A stretch of 29,787 nt of DNA from DATJXG01 sp035500455 (lineage in GTDB: Bacteria > Acidobacteriota > Terriglobia > Terriglobales > Acidobacteriaceae), in contig DATJXG010000299.1 in NCBI GenBank assembly GCA_035500455.1, forward strand, positions 1 to 29,787, written 5' to 3'. A program made the translations under genes and the position numbers. Positions 15,866-23,530 of this stretch are shown here, in pieces. Below the pieces are notes generated by a model. The model saw only the letters and a list, made by a program, of their open reading frames with translations, searched no databases and was not told the origin of the DNA. Within the stretch, counting starts at the first letter, position 1. Each line of letters starts with the position of its first letter.

Positions 15866-17356
15866 ATGCAGACGATCGCCGTACTTTACGACGCCAGCCA
15901 GGCGGTGCTCTCCGCCTATGACCTGGACGAAGTTCTGCAGCAAATCCTGAATATCGCAAGGGATTACTTCCATCTCCAGAACGTTTCCCTGCTCCTGGTC
16001 GATGAAATTACGGGAGAACTCCATCCCCACTGCCAGATCGGCTGGGAGAGCGGCCATGACGCGGTCCTGCTGGCCGCCGGAAAGGGCATCAGCGCGGCGG
16101 CGGCGCAGCAGAAGCGGCCGATTTATGTTCCCGATATCACCAAAGACCAGCGCTACGTTGCGACCGCAGAAAAGACCCGCTCAGAATTAGCTGTGCCGCT
16201 GATGGTGCGTGATGCGGTAGTGGGCGTGCTGGATTGTCAGAGCGAAAAGACGGACCACTTCAACCAGGAAACCATCGATCTGCTGACGCTGTTTTCCACC
16301 CAGGCTTCCATGGCGCTGCAGAACGCGCGCCTGCATGCCCTGGAGCGGCGGCGGGCGCTGCAACTGGAGACCATCAATGAGATCGCCCGCCAGACCACGG
16401 TGGTGCTCGATCTCAAGGAGTTGCTCTCCAAGGTCTGCTCGTTGATCCAGAAAGCGTTCCAGATTTCGCACGTCTCCGTCCTGCTGAAGGAGGAAGACGA
16501 CCTGGTGCTGCGAGCCCACCACGGCACATTGACTCCCTGCATCGCGGAAAACGGCCGCCTGCCCGCCGACAACGGCCTGTGGAGCAAGGTCCTGGAGGGC
16601 AACAAGACGCTGATCGAAAACGACGTGAAGTCGCTCTCCGACTACGTCGGCTTTTATCTGGAAACGGGATCGCGCATGTGCATCCCGCTGGTGTCGTTCG
16701 GGCAGACGCTGGGGGCGCTGGTACTGGACAGCAACCGCCTCAACGCCTTCCATGCCGGCGAAGTGCAGCCGCTGGAGTCGGTGGCCGACATCTGCGCCAC
16801 CGCGATCCAGAACGCGCATTACGTCGAGAAGGTGAAGCGGCTGGCCTACCTGGACGGTCTCACCGGCATCTTCAACCGCCGCCACTTTGAGCTGCGCATT
16901 TCCGAGGAGATCGAACGCGCCCGCCGCTTTGGCACCGGCATGGGCGTGATCATGGTGGACATCGACGAATTCAAGCGGCTCAACGATGAATTCGGGCACC
17001 TGCTGGGCGACGAAGTTCTGCGCCAGGTCTCCTCCATCTTTTCGCAGCAACTGCGCAAGATCGACGTGGTCTGCCGTTACGGCGGGGAAGAGTTTGCCAT
17101 TCTGCTCCTGCAGACCGATCCGCAGCATGCCCTGGCGGTGGCGGAGAAGCTGCGGCGTTTGGTTGAGGGATGGCAGTTTCCGGGAGTGCCCCGCTCCGTC
17201 ACCATCAGCGCGGGCGCGGCTGCCTACCCGGATCATGGGTTGACGCGCGATGAAATCGTGGAAGCCGCCGACGCCGGTCTGTATGCCGCCAAGCTGGCAG
17301 GGCGCAATCGCGTTTTGCTGGCGCCCATGGCGCGCAAACGCGTGGCCCGTGCCTGA
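15866..17356 (+). CDS. Diguanylate cyclase with two GAF domains (GAF-GAF-GGDEF)
   Basis: The 496-residue cytoplasmic protein makes cyclic di-GMP from two GTP. A first GAF domain spans about 1-160 (LLVDEITGELHPHCQIGWE, RSELAVPLMVRDAVVGVLDCQS) and a second about 175-315 (GSRMCIPLVSFGQTLGALVLDS). The catalytic domain begins AYLDGLTGIFNRRHF near 330, continues MVDIDEFKRLNDEFGHLLGDE, and reaches the active-site GGEEF, a functional variant of GGDEF. Five residues before it RKID fits the RxxD inhibitory site, so product feedback is expected. There is no membrane segment; the GAF domains probably sense a small molecule. No ribosome site is obvious. TACAAT at 15848-15853 could be a -10 element giving a leader of only about six bases. 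Confidence 0.95.
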   Translation: MQTIAVLYDASQAVLSAYDLDEVLQQILNIARDYFHLQNVSLLLVDEITGELHPHCQIGWESGHDAVLLAAGKGISAAAAQQKRPIYVPDITKDQRYVATAEKTRSELAVPLMVRDAVVGVLDCQSEKTDHFNQETIDLLTLFSTQASMALQNARLHALERRRALQLETINEIARQTTVVLDLKELLSKVCSLIQKAFQISHVSVLLKEEDDLVLRAHHGTLTPCIAENGRLPADNGLWSKVLEGNKTLIENDVKSLSDYVGFYLETGSRMCIPLVSFGQTLGALVLDSNRLNAFHAGEVQPLESVADICATAIQNAHYVEKVKRLAYLDGLTGIFNRRHFELRISEEIERARRFGTGMGVIMVDIDEFKRLNDEFGHLLGDEVLRQVSSIFSQQLRKIDVVCRYGGEEFAILLLQTDPQHALAVAEKLRRLVEGWQFPGVPRSVTISAGAAAYPDHGLTRDEIVEAADAGLYAAKLAGRNRVLLAPMARKRVARA

Positions 17357-17500
17357 CCGTGCAGGGGCTTGCCGAGCTTGCCCTGAGTGAAGCGAGGGCA
17401 GATACCACAACACTCAGAGAATACTCCGAGAGCCGCAGGCCTCCAGTTTTCGTGTGGGTTTCCCGGCCAGATCTGTTCTACGGGCTCGCTTCGCTCGCTG

Positions 17501-17518
17501 GGCGGGGCAAGCCCCGCC
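17501..17518. repeat. GC-rich palindrome after the PDZ gene
   Basis: GGCGGGGC and GCCCCGCC pair perfectly around AA, followed by CCTACAC. The palindrome lies 13 bp beyond the PDZ stop and may fold at the 3' end of that operon. It has no T-tract. CGGGCTCGCTTCGCTCGCTG just before it adds a smaller hairpin. Confidence 0.7.
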
Positions 17519-17530
17519 CCTACACAAGGC

Positions 17531-18667
17531 TTAAATGTCGGCCTGGCCGTCGATTAACACGCGCAGGTTTCGCCGCAGTTCGCGGCCCTGCTCGCGCATC
17601 TGGCGCCTCACTTCTTCCGTCTGCTTCTTGAGCTTTTCCTGCTGGGCTGCCATATCGCGCTTCAGCTTCTCGATCTCAGGCTTCACCCGCTCCATTTCCC
17701 GGGCAGCCAACTCCATCTGCGGCCGCGCCTGGGCGATCTCGCGGTTCAACTCGGTCAGGTCGATGGCGGTGTCGGCCTCAACCTCCGGCAGTTCGAAGCC
17801 TTCGTCGAGATAGCGCGACTGGTGCTCGGGAATGTTCAGGGTGATGGTCTGCTCTTTGCGGTCGCGAATCACGCTCACGTTGACGTCCTTCTGTGACTGG
17901 GAACGCAGGGCGTGGGTGAAGTCGCCGGCATCACGAATGCTTTCGCCATTCACTTTCACGATCACATCGCCGGCGCGGAATCCCGCCTTCTCGGCGCGGC
18001 TGCCCTTTTCCACCGAGCGCACCAGGACTCCCTGGCCGTCATGCGCTCCGAAATAATTACCCAGTTGGGGGGTGAGGTTTTCCACCATCAGCCCGCTGCG
18101 CGCCGAGGAGTGAACCACCACGATGGAGATGGGCACATCGATTTCGGGCGCTGCCGGCATGGCTGGCATCGCCGGCATGGCAGGCATGGCCGGCATGGTG
18201 AAGTGGAAGGAATCCTGCCCGGGCGATGCCATGGAGAACCACTTCTTGCGCTCCGTCAGCTGCGCCTTGATGGTCATGGGCTGGCCGTCGCGGCTGATGC
18301 CGATGGCGATCGAGCGGCCCGGCGGAATCTCGTGGATCAGGCGGCGCAATTGCTCAACGCTCTCCACCTTCTCGCCGTTCACGCTGAGAATAACGTCACG
18401 CTCCTTGATGCCGGCTTTGCCCGCGGGCGCGTCCTGGTCCACCATGGTGACTTCCACGCCGCTCTCTTCTTTGAGCTTCAGCTCTTTCACCAGGTCTGAG
18501 GTCACGTCCTGGGTATCAACCCCCAGGTACGAGGTGGCGCCGGCGGAATCGTCGCTGGAAAATACGTCCGGGTCGCCCGCCATTTCATAGGCTGACCAGT
18601 CTTTGGCCTGGGCCATGGTCAGGGCCAGGGGCAGCAGGAAGGTGACTGCCAGGATTGATTTGCGCAT
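17531..18667 (-). CDS. Exported protein with two PDZ domains and a C-terminal coiled coil
   Basis: A signal peptide (MRKSILAVTFLLPLALTMAQA) sends this 378-residue protein across the inner membrane. The first PDZ domain lies at about 45-135 (YLGVDTQDVT, GVEVTMVDQDAPAGKAGIKERDVILSVNGE) and the second at about 195-285 (QGVLVRSVEKGSRAEKAGFRAGDVIVKVNGESI). There is no HtrA-type protease domain. Between them residues about 156-170 are Met-Pro-Ala repeats encoded by five 9-bp copies. Residues 310-370 form a charged coiled coil (EMERVKPEIEKLKRDMAAQQEKLKKQ). It likely binds exposed C-termini of envelope proteins, acting as sensor or chaperone. It is the last gene of the sigma operon, starting 27 bp after the DUF4097 stop, so it is probably controlled by that sigma factor. 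Confidence 0.88.
   Translation of the reverse strand: MRKSILAVTFLLPLALTMAQAKDWSAYEMAGDPDVFSSDDSAGATSYLGVDTQDVTSDLVKELKLKEESGVEVTMVDQDAPAGKAGIKERDVILSVNGEKVESVEQLRRLIHEIPPGRSIAIGISRDGQPMTIKAQLTERKKWFSMASPGQDSFHFTMPAMPAMPAMPAMPAAPEIDVPISIVVVHSSARSGLMVENLTPQLGNYFGAHDGQGVLVRSVEKGSRAEKAGFRAGDVIVKVNGESIRDAGDFTHALRSQSQKDVNVSVIRDRKEQTITLNIPEHQSRYLDEGFELPEVEADTAIDLTELNREIAQARPQMELAAREMERVKPEIEKLKRDMAAQQEKLKKQTEEVRRQMREQGRELRRNLRVLIDGQADI
18156..18200. repeat. Five 9-bp tandem copies inside the PDZ gene
   Basis: Five units of type GGCATGGCN (9 bp each) encode the Met-Pro-Ala linker between the two PDZ domains. The copies differ at one or two bases, and the number may vary between strains through slippage. 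Confidence 0.85.
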
Positions 18668-18694
18668 TGCCGTCTCCTCCGCGAAATCCTGAAA

Positions 18695-19879
18695 TTATTG
18701 GCCGGCGCGCCGGATCCACACGTTTCCGGTCGCGGTATGCACTTTCAGCAGCGGCCCACCGCCGTTGAGGCTGCCTTCCGCGGTGGACGACTGCGATCCC
18801 CATTCGCCCTCGGTCTGCACTTTCACCTCGGGAAAATCGGAAACGATTTTGTGGCCGTTGGCCATCTCGATGGAAGCGCGGATGGTGAGATTCACATTGG
18901 GCGCCACGTACACGGTGATGTCGCCCGAGGCGGTCTCCAGGCGGGAATTGGTGCGGTCGCCGCCGCCCACGAAGCGCGCGCTGATCGCGCCCGCTCCCGA
19001 TTCCGCCACCGCCGAGGGTACGCCGTCAAGCTCAATTCGTCCCGCACCGGTTTCGGCCTGCACCGGCCCCTTGGCCCACGCCAGGTGGATGCTGCCTCCC
19101 CCGGTCTGAATTTCAGCCGGCCCGCCCACATTGCCGACATCGATGTTGCCGCCGCCGGTGGAGATCTTCAACGAGCCGCCACACTGCTTCACCTGGATGT
19201 TGCCGCCGCCGGACTCCAGCACCGTAGCCTGCTCGCTCGAGACCAGCACCACGTCGCCGCCGCCGGTGGAGGCATTCAGCCTGCCCTTCACCGAACCCAC
19301 GTTGACCTTGCCCCCGCCGGTTTGCAGTTCCAGGTCGCCACCCACCGATTCCACCTCGATGTTGTCGCCGCCGGTGCCGGCTCGGACCGGGCCGGAGATA
19401 TCCTGCAGATGGATCCGTCCGCCGCCGCTTTGCACTTCCACCCGGCCCGCGATATGGGCCACCGAAATCGATCCCCCGCGGGTCTCAGCCTTCACCGACT
19501 CCACGCTGCGCGGAACGCTGATAACAATCTCGCCCGAGCACCAGTTCGGTTCCCCGCGCCCCTGCCAGTCGGCGGTGACGTAGGTGGTGTCGCCGCGAAC
19601 CGAAGCGCTGATCTTGTAGGCATCGAGACTGCGGCGGGCTTTATCTTCCGAAGACGTGCTATAGCGCCCATGGAAGGTGTAAGTAACATCCGATTGCGCG
19701 CCGCCTTCCACGCGGATGGAACCGAAATCCACGGTCACCCGCAGATTTTTTGTGGCGGGCGCGGAGCCCCTGGCTTCGCGCGTCCAGCCTCCGCTTTCGC
19801 TGTAAATCCGGCTCTGCTGGGCGAAAAGGGCGGGCGCCAGCAAAACCACCAAAACTCCGAGTTTGACAGACTGCTTCAA
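18695..19879 (-). CDS. Exported DUF4097-type beta-helix protein
   Basis: The body is a chain of short Gly-rich strand repeats of the form GGxIxVxxVGGxxxxxTGGG (for example GGGKVNVGSVKGRLNASTGGGDVVLV). This is typical of DUF4097 (putative adhesin) proteins, thought to form a right-handed beta-helix in the envelope. A signal peptide, KQSVKLGVLVVLLAPALFAQQ, is visible. I place the start at a TTG (19877-19879) with AAAGG ten bases upstream, which puts the signal peptide at the N-terminus (394 residues). A longer frame from a GTG at 20018-20020 adds 47 residues whose KNAKDAKK segment is simply a TTCTTTGCG-type repeat read through, so it is less likely, though it would be nearly coupled to the anti-sigma stop. 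It sits between the anti-sigma and PDZ genes. The molecular role is unknown. Confidence 0.85.
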   Translation of the reverse strand: MKQSVKLGVLVVLLAPALFAQQSRIYSESGGWTREARGSAPATKNLRVTVDFGSIRVEGGAQSDVTYTFHGRYSTSSEDKARRSLDAYKISASVRGDTTYVTADWQGRGEPNWCSGEIVISVPRSVESVKAETRGGSISVAHIAGRVEVQSGGGRIHLQDISGPVRAGTGGDNIEVESVGGDLELQTGGGKVNVGSVKGRLNASTGGGDVVLVSSEQATVLESGGGNIQVKQCGGSLKISTGGGNIDVGNVGGPAEIQTGGGSIHLAWAKGPVQAETGAGRIELDGVPSAVAESGAGAISARFVGGGDRTNSRLETASGDITVYVAPNVNLTIRASIEMANGHKIVSDFPEVKVQTEGEWGSQSSTAEGSLNGGGPLLKVHTATGNVWIRRAGQ

Positions 19880-20025
19880 CGTTGTTTTACCTTTCGCCGC
19901 CCCTCGCCGTTGCAATCGGGCGAAAGCTGCGGCCGTGTGATTTGCTGCCTTCGTTTCTTCTTTACTGCTTTTCTTTGCGTCCTTCGCGTTCTTTGCGGTA
20001 AAAGATTTCTCTCCCGCCACGACCC

Positions 20026-20955
20026 CTAATCAATCTCCGGCAGCTGCGCCAAAACGTTCCGCGCCTGCGTGCGTATGTACTGGTTCTGGTCGGTATCGGC
20101 GAGGTGCTGCAGAACCGCTCTCACGCTGGTATCGGCCTGTACCGGGGCGAGCAGTTTCAGCGCCTCGGTGCGCACCCCCGGGTTGGAGTCGTGGATCAGC
20201 GCTTCGAGCAGCGCATCGCGGACGCGAACGTCGTCCTTCACATAATGCGACAGCCCATCCAGAGCCTTCAGCCGCACGCCCGGGTTGGAGTCGTAGCGCA
20301 AAGCGTAGATCAACGTTTCGCGCACCCGCGTATCTTCCGGGTTCTGGGTGAGCAGGCCCACCGAGTCAATGCGCACTCCCGAGTTGTAGTTGTTGCGCGC
20401 CGCAAACAGCAGCAGCTGCTGAATCTTCTGATCGTTGAGAGAACCCTGGGCTTCTTGCGTGGAAACCGTGTCGTACTTGATGGTGATCTGATTGCCCGGC
20501 TGTTGGGTAACGGATCGAATGCCGGTGATGGAAGATTCAGAGGGAGCAGCTGCGGAACTTTGCACTTCGGGAGGTTGCGCGTCTTTGAGAATCTTGTAGG
20601 CTGTGCCTGTCCCGCCGGCGAAACCGACAATGAAGATCGCAGCCGCCAGGGCGGGGGCGAAGCGAATCTCGCGAATCCAGGCAAAGGGGTCGAACACCAG
20701 CCGATGCCACCATCCGCCCTGCTGCGTGTTCTCCAGGGCCTCCTGCAGCCGCATTCGCGAGGCCGCCAGCAGATTGGGGGAGGGGTCGGCCAGCTGAAAC
20801 TGCGAAAGCTCGGCGTGGAAGTCGCGCTGCGCCTTCAGATCGGCGGCGCAGCCGGCGCAACGCGCTGTGTGCTGCTCCAGTTCATAACGGGCGTCATCGG
20901 GCAGCTCGTCATAAACGTAGAGCAGGATATTCTGTTGGACCCATTCACACTTCAT
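20026..20955 (-). CDS. Anti-sigma factor: zinc finger, one membrane helix, HEAT repeats
   Basis: The 309-residue protein begins MKCEWVQQNILLYVYDELPDDARYELEQHTARCAGC, a zf-HC2 anti-sigma domain with the His-x3-Cys-x2-Cys zinc site that in relatives binds ECF sigma factors. One membrane helix follows at about 100-120 (FAPALAAAIFIVGFAGGTG). The outer part, from about 185, is HEAT-like: paired helices with the phrase YDSNPGVRLKALDGL repeated as HDSNPGVRTEALKLL. Such repeats bind proteins, so the outside half may be the stress sensor. The ATG at 20953-20955 has GAGG eight bases upstream; a longer frame upstream lacks conserved residues. The sigma gene ends about 100 bp before and DUF4097 follows directly, so this is one operon. 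Confidence 0.88.
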   Translation of the reverse strand: MKCEWVQQNILLYVYDELPDDARYELEQHTARCAGCAADLKAQRDFHAELSQFQLADPSPNLLAASRMRLQEALENTQQGGWWHRLVFDPFAWIREIRFAPALAAAIFIVGFAGGTGTAYKILKDAQPPEVQSSAAAPSESSITGIRSVTQQPGNQITIKYDTVSTQEAQGSLNDQKIQQLLLFAARNNYNSGVRIDSVGLLTQNPEDTRVRETLIYALRYDSNPGVRLKALDGLSHYVKDDVRVRDALLEALIHDSNPGVRTEALKLLAPVQADTSVRAVLQHLADTDQNQYIRTQARNVLAQLPEID

Positions 20956-21011
20956 AATCTGAACCTCGACATCCTCAACCTCGACTCCATCTCGTCCCAA
21001 CCCTGACCATC

Positions 21012-21052
21012 GCCCGCGACTTCCCGGCACGGGCGAGGACGCCCGCGCCTAC
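21012..21052. repeat. GC-rich palindrome in the sigma/anti-sigma spacer
   Basis: CGGGCG and CGCCCG (21030-21035, 21040-21045) pair around AGGA, with GCCTACA following. The core closely matches the arms of the element inserted in purL (GGCGGGCGAGGGCGCCCGCC), so the same repeat family is seen both between and within genes. Confidence 0.65.
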
Positions 21053-21057
21053 AACCT

Positions 21058-21654
21058 TCATCTCATATCCGCCAGCGCTCCCCGCAATTTCTGCGTAGCG
21101 CGAAACAGCGTATTCTTCGCGGTCTCTTCCGTGGTCTGCAAAATCTCGCCGACCGTGCGCAATTTCAATCCGTGGTAGTGCTTCAGCTCAAACACCATGC
21201 GCTCGCGCGGCGAAAGCTTCTCCAGCGCCCGGTTGATGCGCAGGCCCAGCTCCCGGCTCATCAACTGATGTTCCGGGTTGGCCCCGGCGCGCCCATCCGG
21301 CACCTGATCGAGCAGGCTGTAAACTTCGCCTGCGTCGTCGGTGGCCACCGGAGCGTCTTCCTTGCGCACCTGTTTCTTGCGCAGGTGATCCAGGCAGAGA
21401 TTGGTCACGATGCGGTAGATCCAGGTGTAGAAAGAGCATTCGAAGCGGAAGCTTCCCATGCTCCGGTACGCCTTCAGAAATGCTTCCTGGTATATGTCCT
21501 GCGCCTCGTGTTCCGAGCCGGTCAGGTGCATGGCCAGCCGTAACACCGCCTGATCGTAGTGGCGCACCAGATCCTCGAAAGCGGCGCGGCTGCCGCGCTG
21601 CGCTTCGCGAACCAGTTGCGTATCGTCGATCCGGCTTAACTTTTGCCCAGCCAT
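21058..21654 (-). CDS. ECF-family RNA polymerase sigma factor (RpoE-like)
   Basis: This 198-residue protein has the two-domain layout of an ECF sigma factor. Region 2 contains FEDLVRHYDQAVLRLAMHL, then DIYQEAFLKAYRSMGSF and FYTWIYRIVTNLCLDHLRKK, which bind the -10 element and core polymerase. Region 4 contains LEKLSPRERMVFELKHYHGLKLRTVGEILQTTEETAKNTLFRATQKLR, a helix-turn-helix for the -35 element. The ATG at 21652-21654 gives the usual length; a frame extending to 21771 adds residues with no sigma features. It leads an operon with the anti-sigma, DUF4097 and PDZ genes. By analogy, anti-sigma release in response to an envelope signal frees the sigma factor to transcribe the exported proteins. 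The target promoters are not known. Confidence 0.93.
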   Translation of the reverse strand: MAGQKLSRIDDTQLVREAQRGSRAAFEDLVRHYDQAVLRLAMHLTGSEHEAQDIYQEAFLKAYRSMGSFRFECSFYTWIYRIVTNLCLDHLRKKQVRKEDAPVATDDAGEVYSLLDQVPDGRAGANPEHQLMSRELGLRINRALEKLSPRERMVFELKHYHGLKLRTVGEILQTTEETAKNTLFRATQKLRGALADMR

Positions 21655-22048
21655 TTGGCCCCGCGCGATGGGGTCCTGGGTTTCATTATTTCGTTCGTTG
21701 GGGTCTGGTCTGGCCGCCCGTAACGAACACTTGCCAACCGCAAAGGATACCGCCCACGCACCGGCCGGCATGATTCCTGTTCCTCGACGAGTCCGGGACT
21801 TTCCTCATTTCGTGCTTTCTTCCCGGTACATTGTCTTGGACGTGGCTGCGGCGGAACCGTGAGCAGAGATTCTAACCGTTTGGCAGGTTACTTGCGTGTG
21901 TTTGGAGGGGCGGCAGAGGAGGATCTCAGCTGGAATAAAAGAAAAAGCGAAGAGAGCTGCCGGCTCCGGGCTTCTGGCTAACCAGCGGAGAGAAACCGAA
22001 ACGCCAGCAGCCCAAAGCTATAAGCCAGGGCTAGAAGCCAGAAGCCAG
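21655..22048. other. Gene-free spacer upstream of the sigma operon
   Basis: These 394 bp separate the sigma gene from rplI, both on the minus strand. The left half must hold the sigma promoter. GGAAC motifs are visible on the minus strand, but no ECF-type -35/-10 pair can be fixed with confidence. The right end (about 22017-22050) is a heptamer-like array that reaches the rplI stop codon. Confidence 0.5.
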
Positions 22049-22050
22049 CT
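21969..22050. repeat. GCCAGAA heptamer array downstream of rplI
   Basis: From 22017 units of type GCCAGAA occur (GCTATAA, GCCAGG, GCTAGAA, GCCAGAA, GCCAGCT), all 7 bp except one of 6. The last overlaps the rplI stop at 22049-22051. Partly complementary words (GGGCTTCTGGCT) lie at 21969-21980, so a hairpin is possible. Confidence 0.65.
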
Positions 22051-22501
22051 ACTCTCCCGCTTCCTTCTCAATCACCACTTTCAAATGCGCGGTCACATCC
22101 TTGTGCAGCTTTACCGGCACCGCGAACTCGCCCAGAGCCTTGAGGGGCTCATGCAACTGCACTTTGCGGCGGTCGAGGTTGAAGCCCTTCTTCTCCAGCG
22201 CGTCGGCGATGTCGCCGGAGGTCACCGAACCGAAGAGCTGGTCCTGCTCGCCCGACTTGCGGGTGAAAGAAACCGAGAGCCCTTCGAACTGCTTGGCCAG
22301 TTCCTCGGCCTGCACCTTCTCCTTGGCGGAGCGGCGCACCGAGGCAGCTTTCATCTGCTCGATGACCATCTTGTTGCCCTTGTTAGCCTCGATGGCCAAC
22401 TTGCGCGGCAAAAGGAAATTGCGCCCGTAACCCTCCGCGACTTTGACCACATCGCCGCGAGATCCCAGCTTGGCCACATCTTCTTTCAGTATGACTTCCA
22501 T
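22049..22501 (-). CDS. rplI: 50S ribosomal protein bL9
   Basis: L9 binds 23S rRNA and extends from the large subunit on a long helix. The 150-residue length is normal. The start MEVILKEDVAKLGSRGDVVKVAEGYGRNFLLPRKLA is the family signature, with the conserved RNA-binding N-terminal domain. The Lys/Glu-rich connecting helix follows, then the C-terminal domain (GSVTSGDIADAL). GGGGAG lies nine bases upstream of the ATG. It is the last gene of the rpsF-rpsR-rplI group, a common bacterial arrangement. Confidence 0.98.
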   Translation of the reverse strand: MEVILKEDVAKLGSRGDVVKVAEGYGRNFLLPRKLAIEANKGNKMVIEQMKAASVRRSAKEKVQAEELAKQFEGLSVSFTRKSGEQDQLFGSVTSGDIADALEKKGFNLDRRKVQLHEPLKALGEFAVPVKLHKDVTAHLKVVIEKEAGE

Positions 22502-22531
22502 GCGATAAGACTCCCCATGAAGAATTCTTTT

Positions 22532-22638
22532 GCCACGGATCTGTGCGGATCAACACCGATCTACAAATCCAGGGATCGACAAATCCACCGATTAACAAAT
22601 TCGGGGAAAATCCTGGTGAATCCGTGCAAATCCGTGGC
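22532..22638. repeat. 10-bp-step inverted array between rpsR and rplI
   Basis: The ends GCCACGGAT and ATCCGTGGC are perfect inverted copies. Between them words such as CGGATCTGTG, CGGATCAACA, TGAATCCGTG and CAAATCCGTG recur with a step close to 10 bp. The array fills the whole spacer, ending seven bases from the rpsR stop. Confidence 0.75.
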
Positions 22639-22644
22639 CCGAAG

Positions 22645-23004
22645 TTAAGAAGCCCGCCCGGCGAACGGCAGCAGGGCGATGTTGCGCGCCTGCTTGATGG
22701 CGGTGGACAAGCGCCGCTGATGCGGCGTGCAAACGCCGGTCAAGCGCCGCGGCACGATCTTGCCGCTCTCGGCCACGAACTGTCCCAGCAGGCGGTAATC
22801 CTTGTAGTCGATGGCGTCGATCTTCTCGACGCAAAACTTGCACACTTTCTTGCGGCGGAAGAACTTGCGGCCGCCATCGCGCGCCCCGCCGGGCCCGCCG
22901 GGACGCGGTCCACGGCGCTCTCCGCTGCGTTCGGGGCGATCTCCGCCGCTGCTGCCGCTGCTGGAACTGGATTCGGTTGCTGCTGGTCTGCTCTCGTCAG
23001 CCAT
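22645..23004 (-). CDS. rpsR: 30S ribosomal protein bS18 with a long low-complexity N-terminus
   Basis: S18 pairs with S6 on the platform of the small subunit. The conserved core is KFFRRKKVCKFCVEKIDAIDYKDYRLLGQFVAESGKIVPRRLTGVCTPHQRRLSTAIKQARNIALLPF, with the Cys residues typical of the zinc-type form. The protein is 119 residues, against about 75-90 usually, because the first 45 residues are Ser, Gly, Arg and Pro rich (SSSSSGSSGGDRPERSGERRG). The ATG at 23002-23004 has AAGGAG five bases upstream, so the extension is probably translated. Confidence 0.96.
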   Translation of the reverse strand: MADESRPAATESSSSSGSSGGDRPERSGERRGPRPGGPGGARDGGRKFFRRKKVCKFCVEKIDAIDYKDYRLLGQFVAESGKIVPRRLTGVCTPHQRRLSTAIKQARNIALLPFAGRAS

Positions 23005-23023
23005 AAAGCTCCTTCACTCGTCA

Positions 23024-23101
23024 GTCCTTGGTCGTTGGTCCTTGGCCAAAACCCATGGCCGCAGGCCCAGTTTCCAAGGACCAACGACCACCGACCAAGG
23101 A
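23024..23101. repeat. Inverted heptamer arrays between rpsF and rpsR (GTCCTTG type)
   Basis: The left arm has three units (GTCCTTG, GTCGTTG, GTCCTTG; 23024-23044). The right arm has four (CCAAGGA, CCAACGA, CCACCGA, CCAAGGA; 23074-23101). The arms are complementary with a loop of about 29 bp. rpsF ends six bases to the right. The same words occur at 24170-24278 and 25009-25096. Confidence 0.85.
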
Positions 23102-23106
23102 CGGTT

Positions 23107-23514
23107 CTAAGCTGTTACCGCCGTCTCGCTGCCGGCTTCGGCAGGTGCGGCCGGTGCCGGCGGCGGCGGCACCACCTTGCGCTTGGCGTCGCGCAACTTC
23201 TTTACCTTGTCCAGGCGCTTCTGCTCTTCGTCGATACGCACCGTCAGGAACTTGATCACCTGCTCGGTCACGCGCAGGCGGCGCTCCAGTTCGTGCACCA
23301 GGTCGCCGCCGCCCTCCACGGTGAGCAGCAGGTAAACGCCCTCGTGAAAACGGCGCACGGTATAAGCCAGGCGCCGCTTGCCCATACGGTCCACTTTCTT
23401 CACTGCCCCGCCCGAGGAAGTAACCGAGGACTCCAGCGTAGAGATCAGCTTGTCCTGGTCCTCTTCCGTCATATCCGGCCGGACGATAAACATCAGTTCA
23501 TAAGTACGGTTCAT
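23107..23514 (-). CDS. rpsF: 30S ribosomal protein bS6
   Basis: S6 forms a heterodimer with S18 on the 30S subunit. The start MNRTYELMFIVRPDMTEED is the family signature, and GGAVKKVDRMGKRRLAYTVRRFHEGVYLLLTVEG follows with conserved RNA- and S18-contacting residues. The ATG at 23512-23514 is chosen. A GTG 21 bp upstream lies inside the repeat at 23531-23597 and would add seven non-conserved residues. The 135 residues include a Pro/Ala-rich tail (VVPPPPAPAAPAEAGSE) beyond the usual ~95-residue core. The ssb gene often found between rpsF and rpsR is missing here. Confidence 0.97.
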   Translation of the reverse strand: MNRTYELMFIVRPDMTEEDQDKLISTLESSVTSSGGAVKKVDRMGKRRLAYTVRRFHEGVYLLLTVEGGGDLVHELERRLRVTEQVIKFLTVRIDEEQKRLDKVKKLRDAKRKVVPPPPAPAAPAEAGSETAVTA

Positions 23515-23530
23515 TTGTGAGTCCCAATCC

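Noticed and set aside
18698..20029. 443-residue plus-strand frame opposite the DUF4097 gene
   Set aside because: It is an antisense shadow. The repeating DUF4097 strand pattern on the minus strand is far more protein-like.
21655..21860. Autoregulated ECF promoter upstream of the sigma gene
   Set aside because: GGAAC-like -35 motifs are present, but no matching -10 at proper spacing could be fixed.
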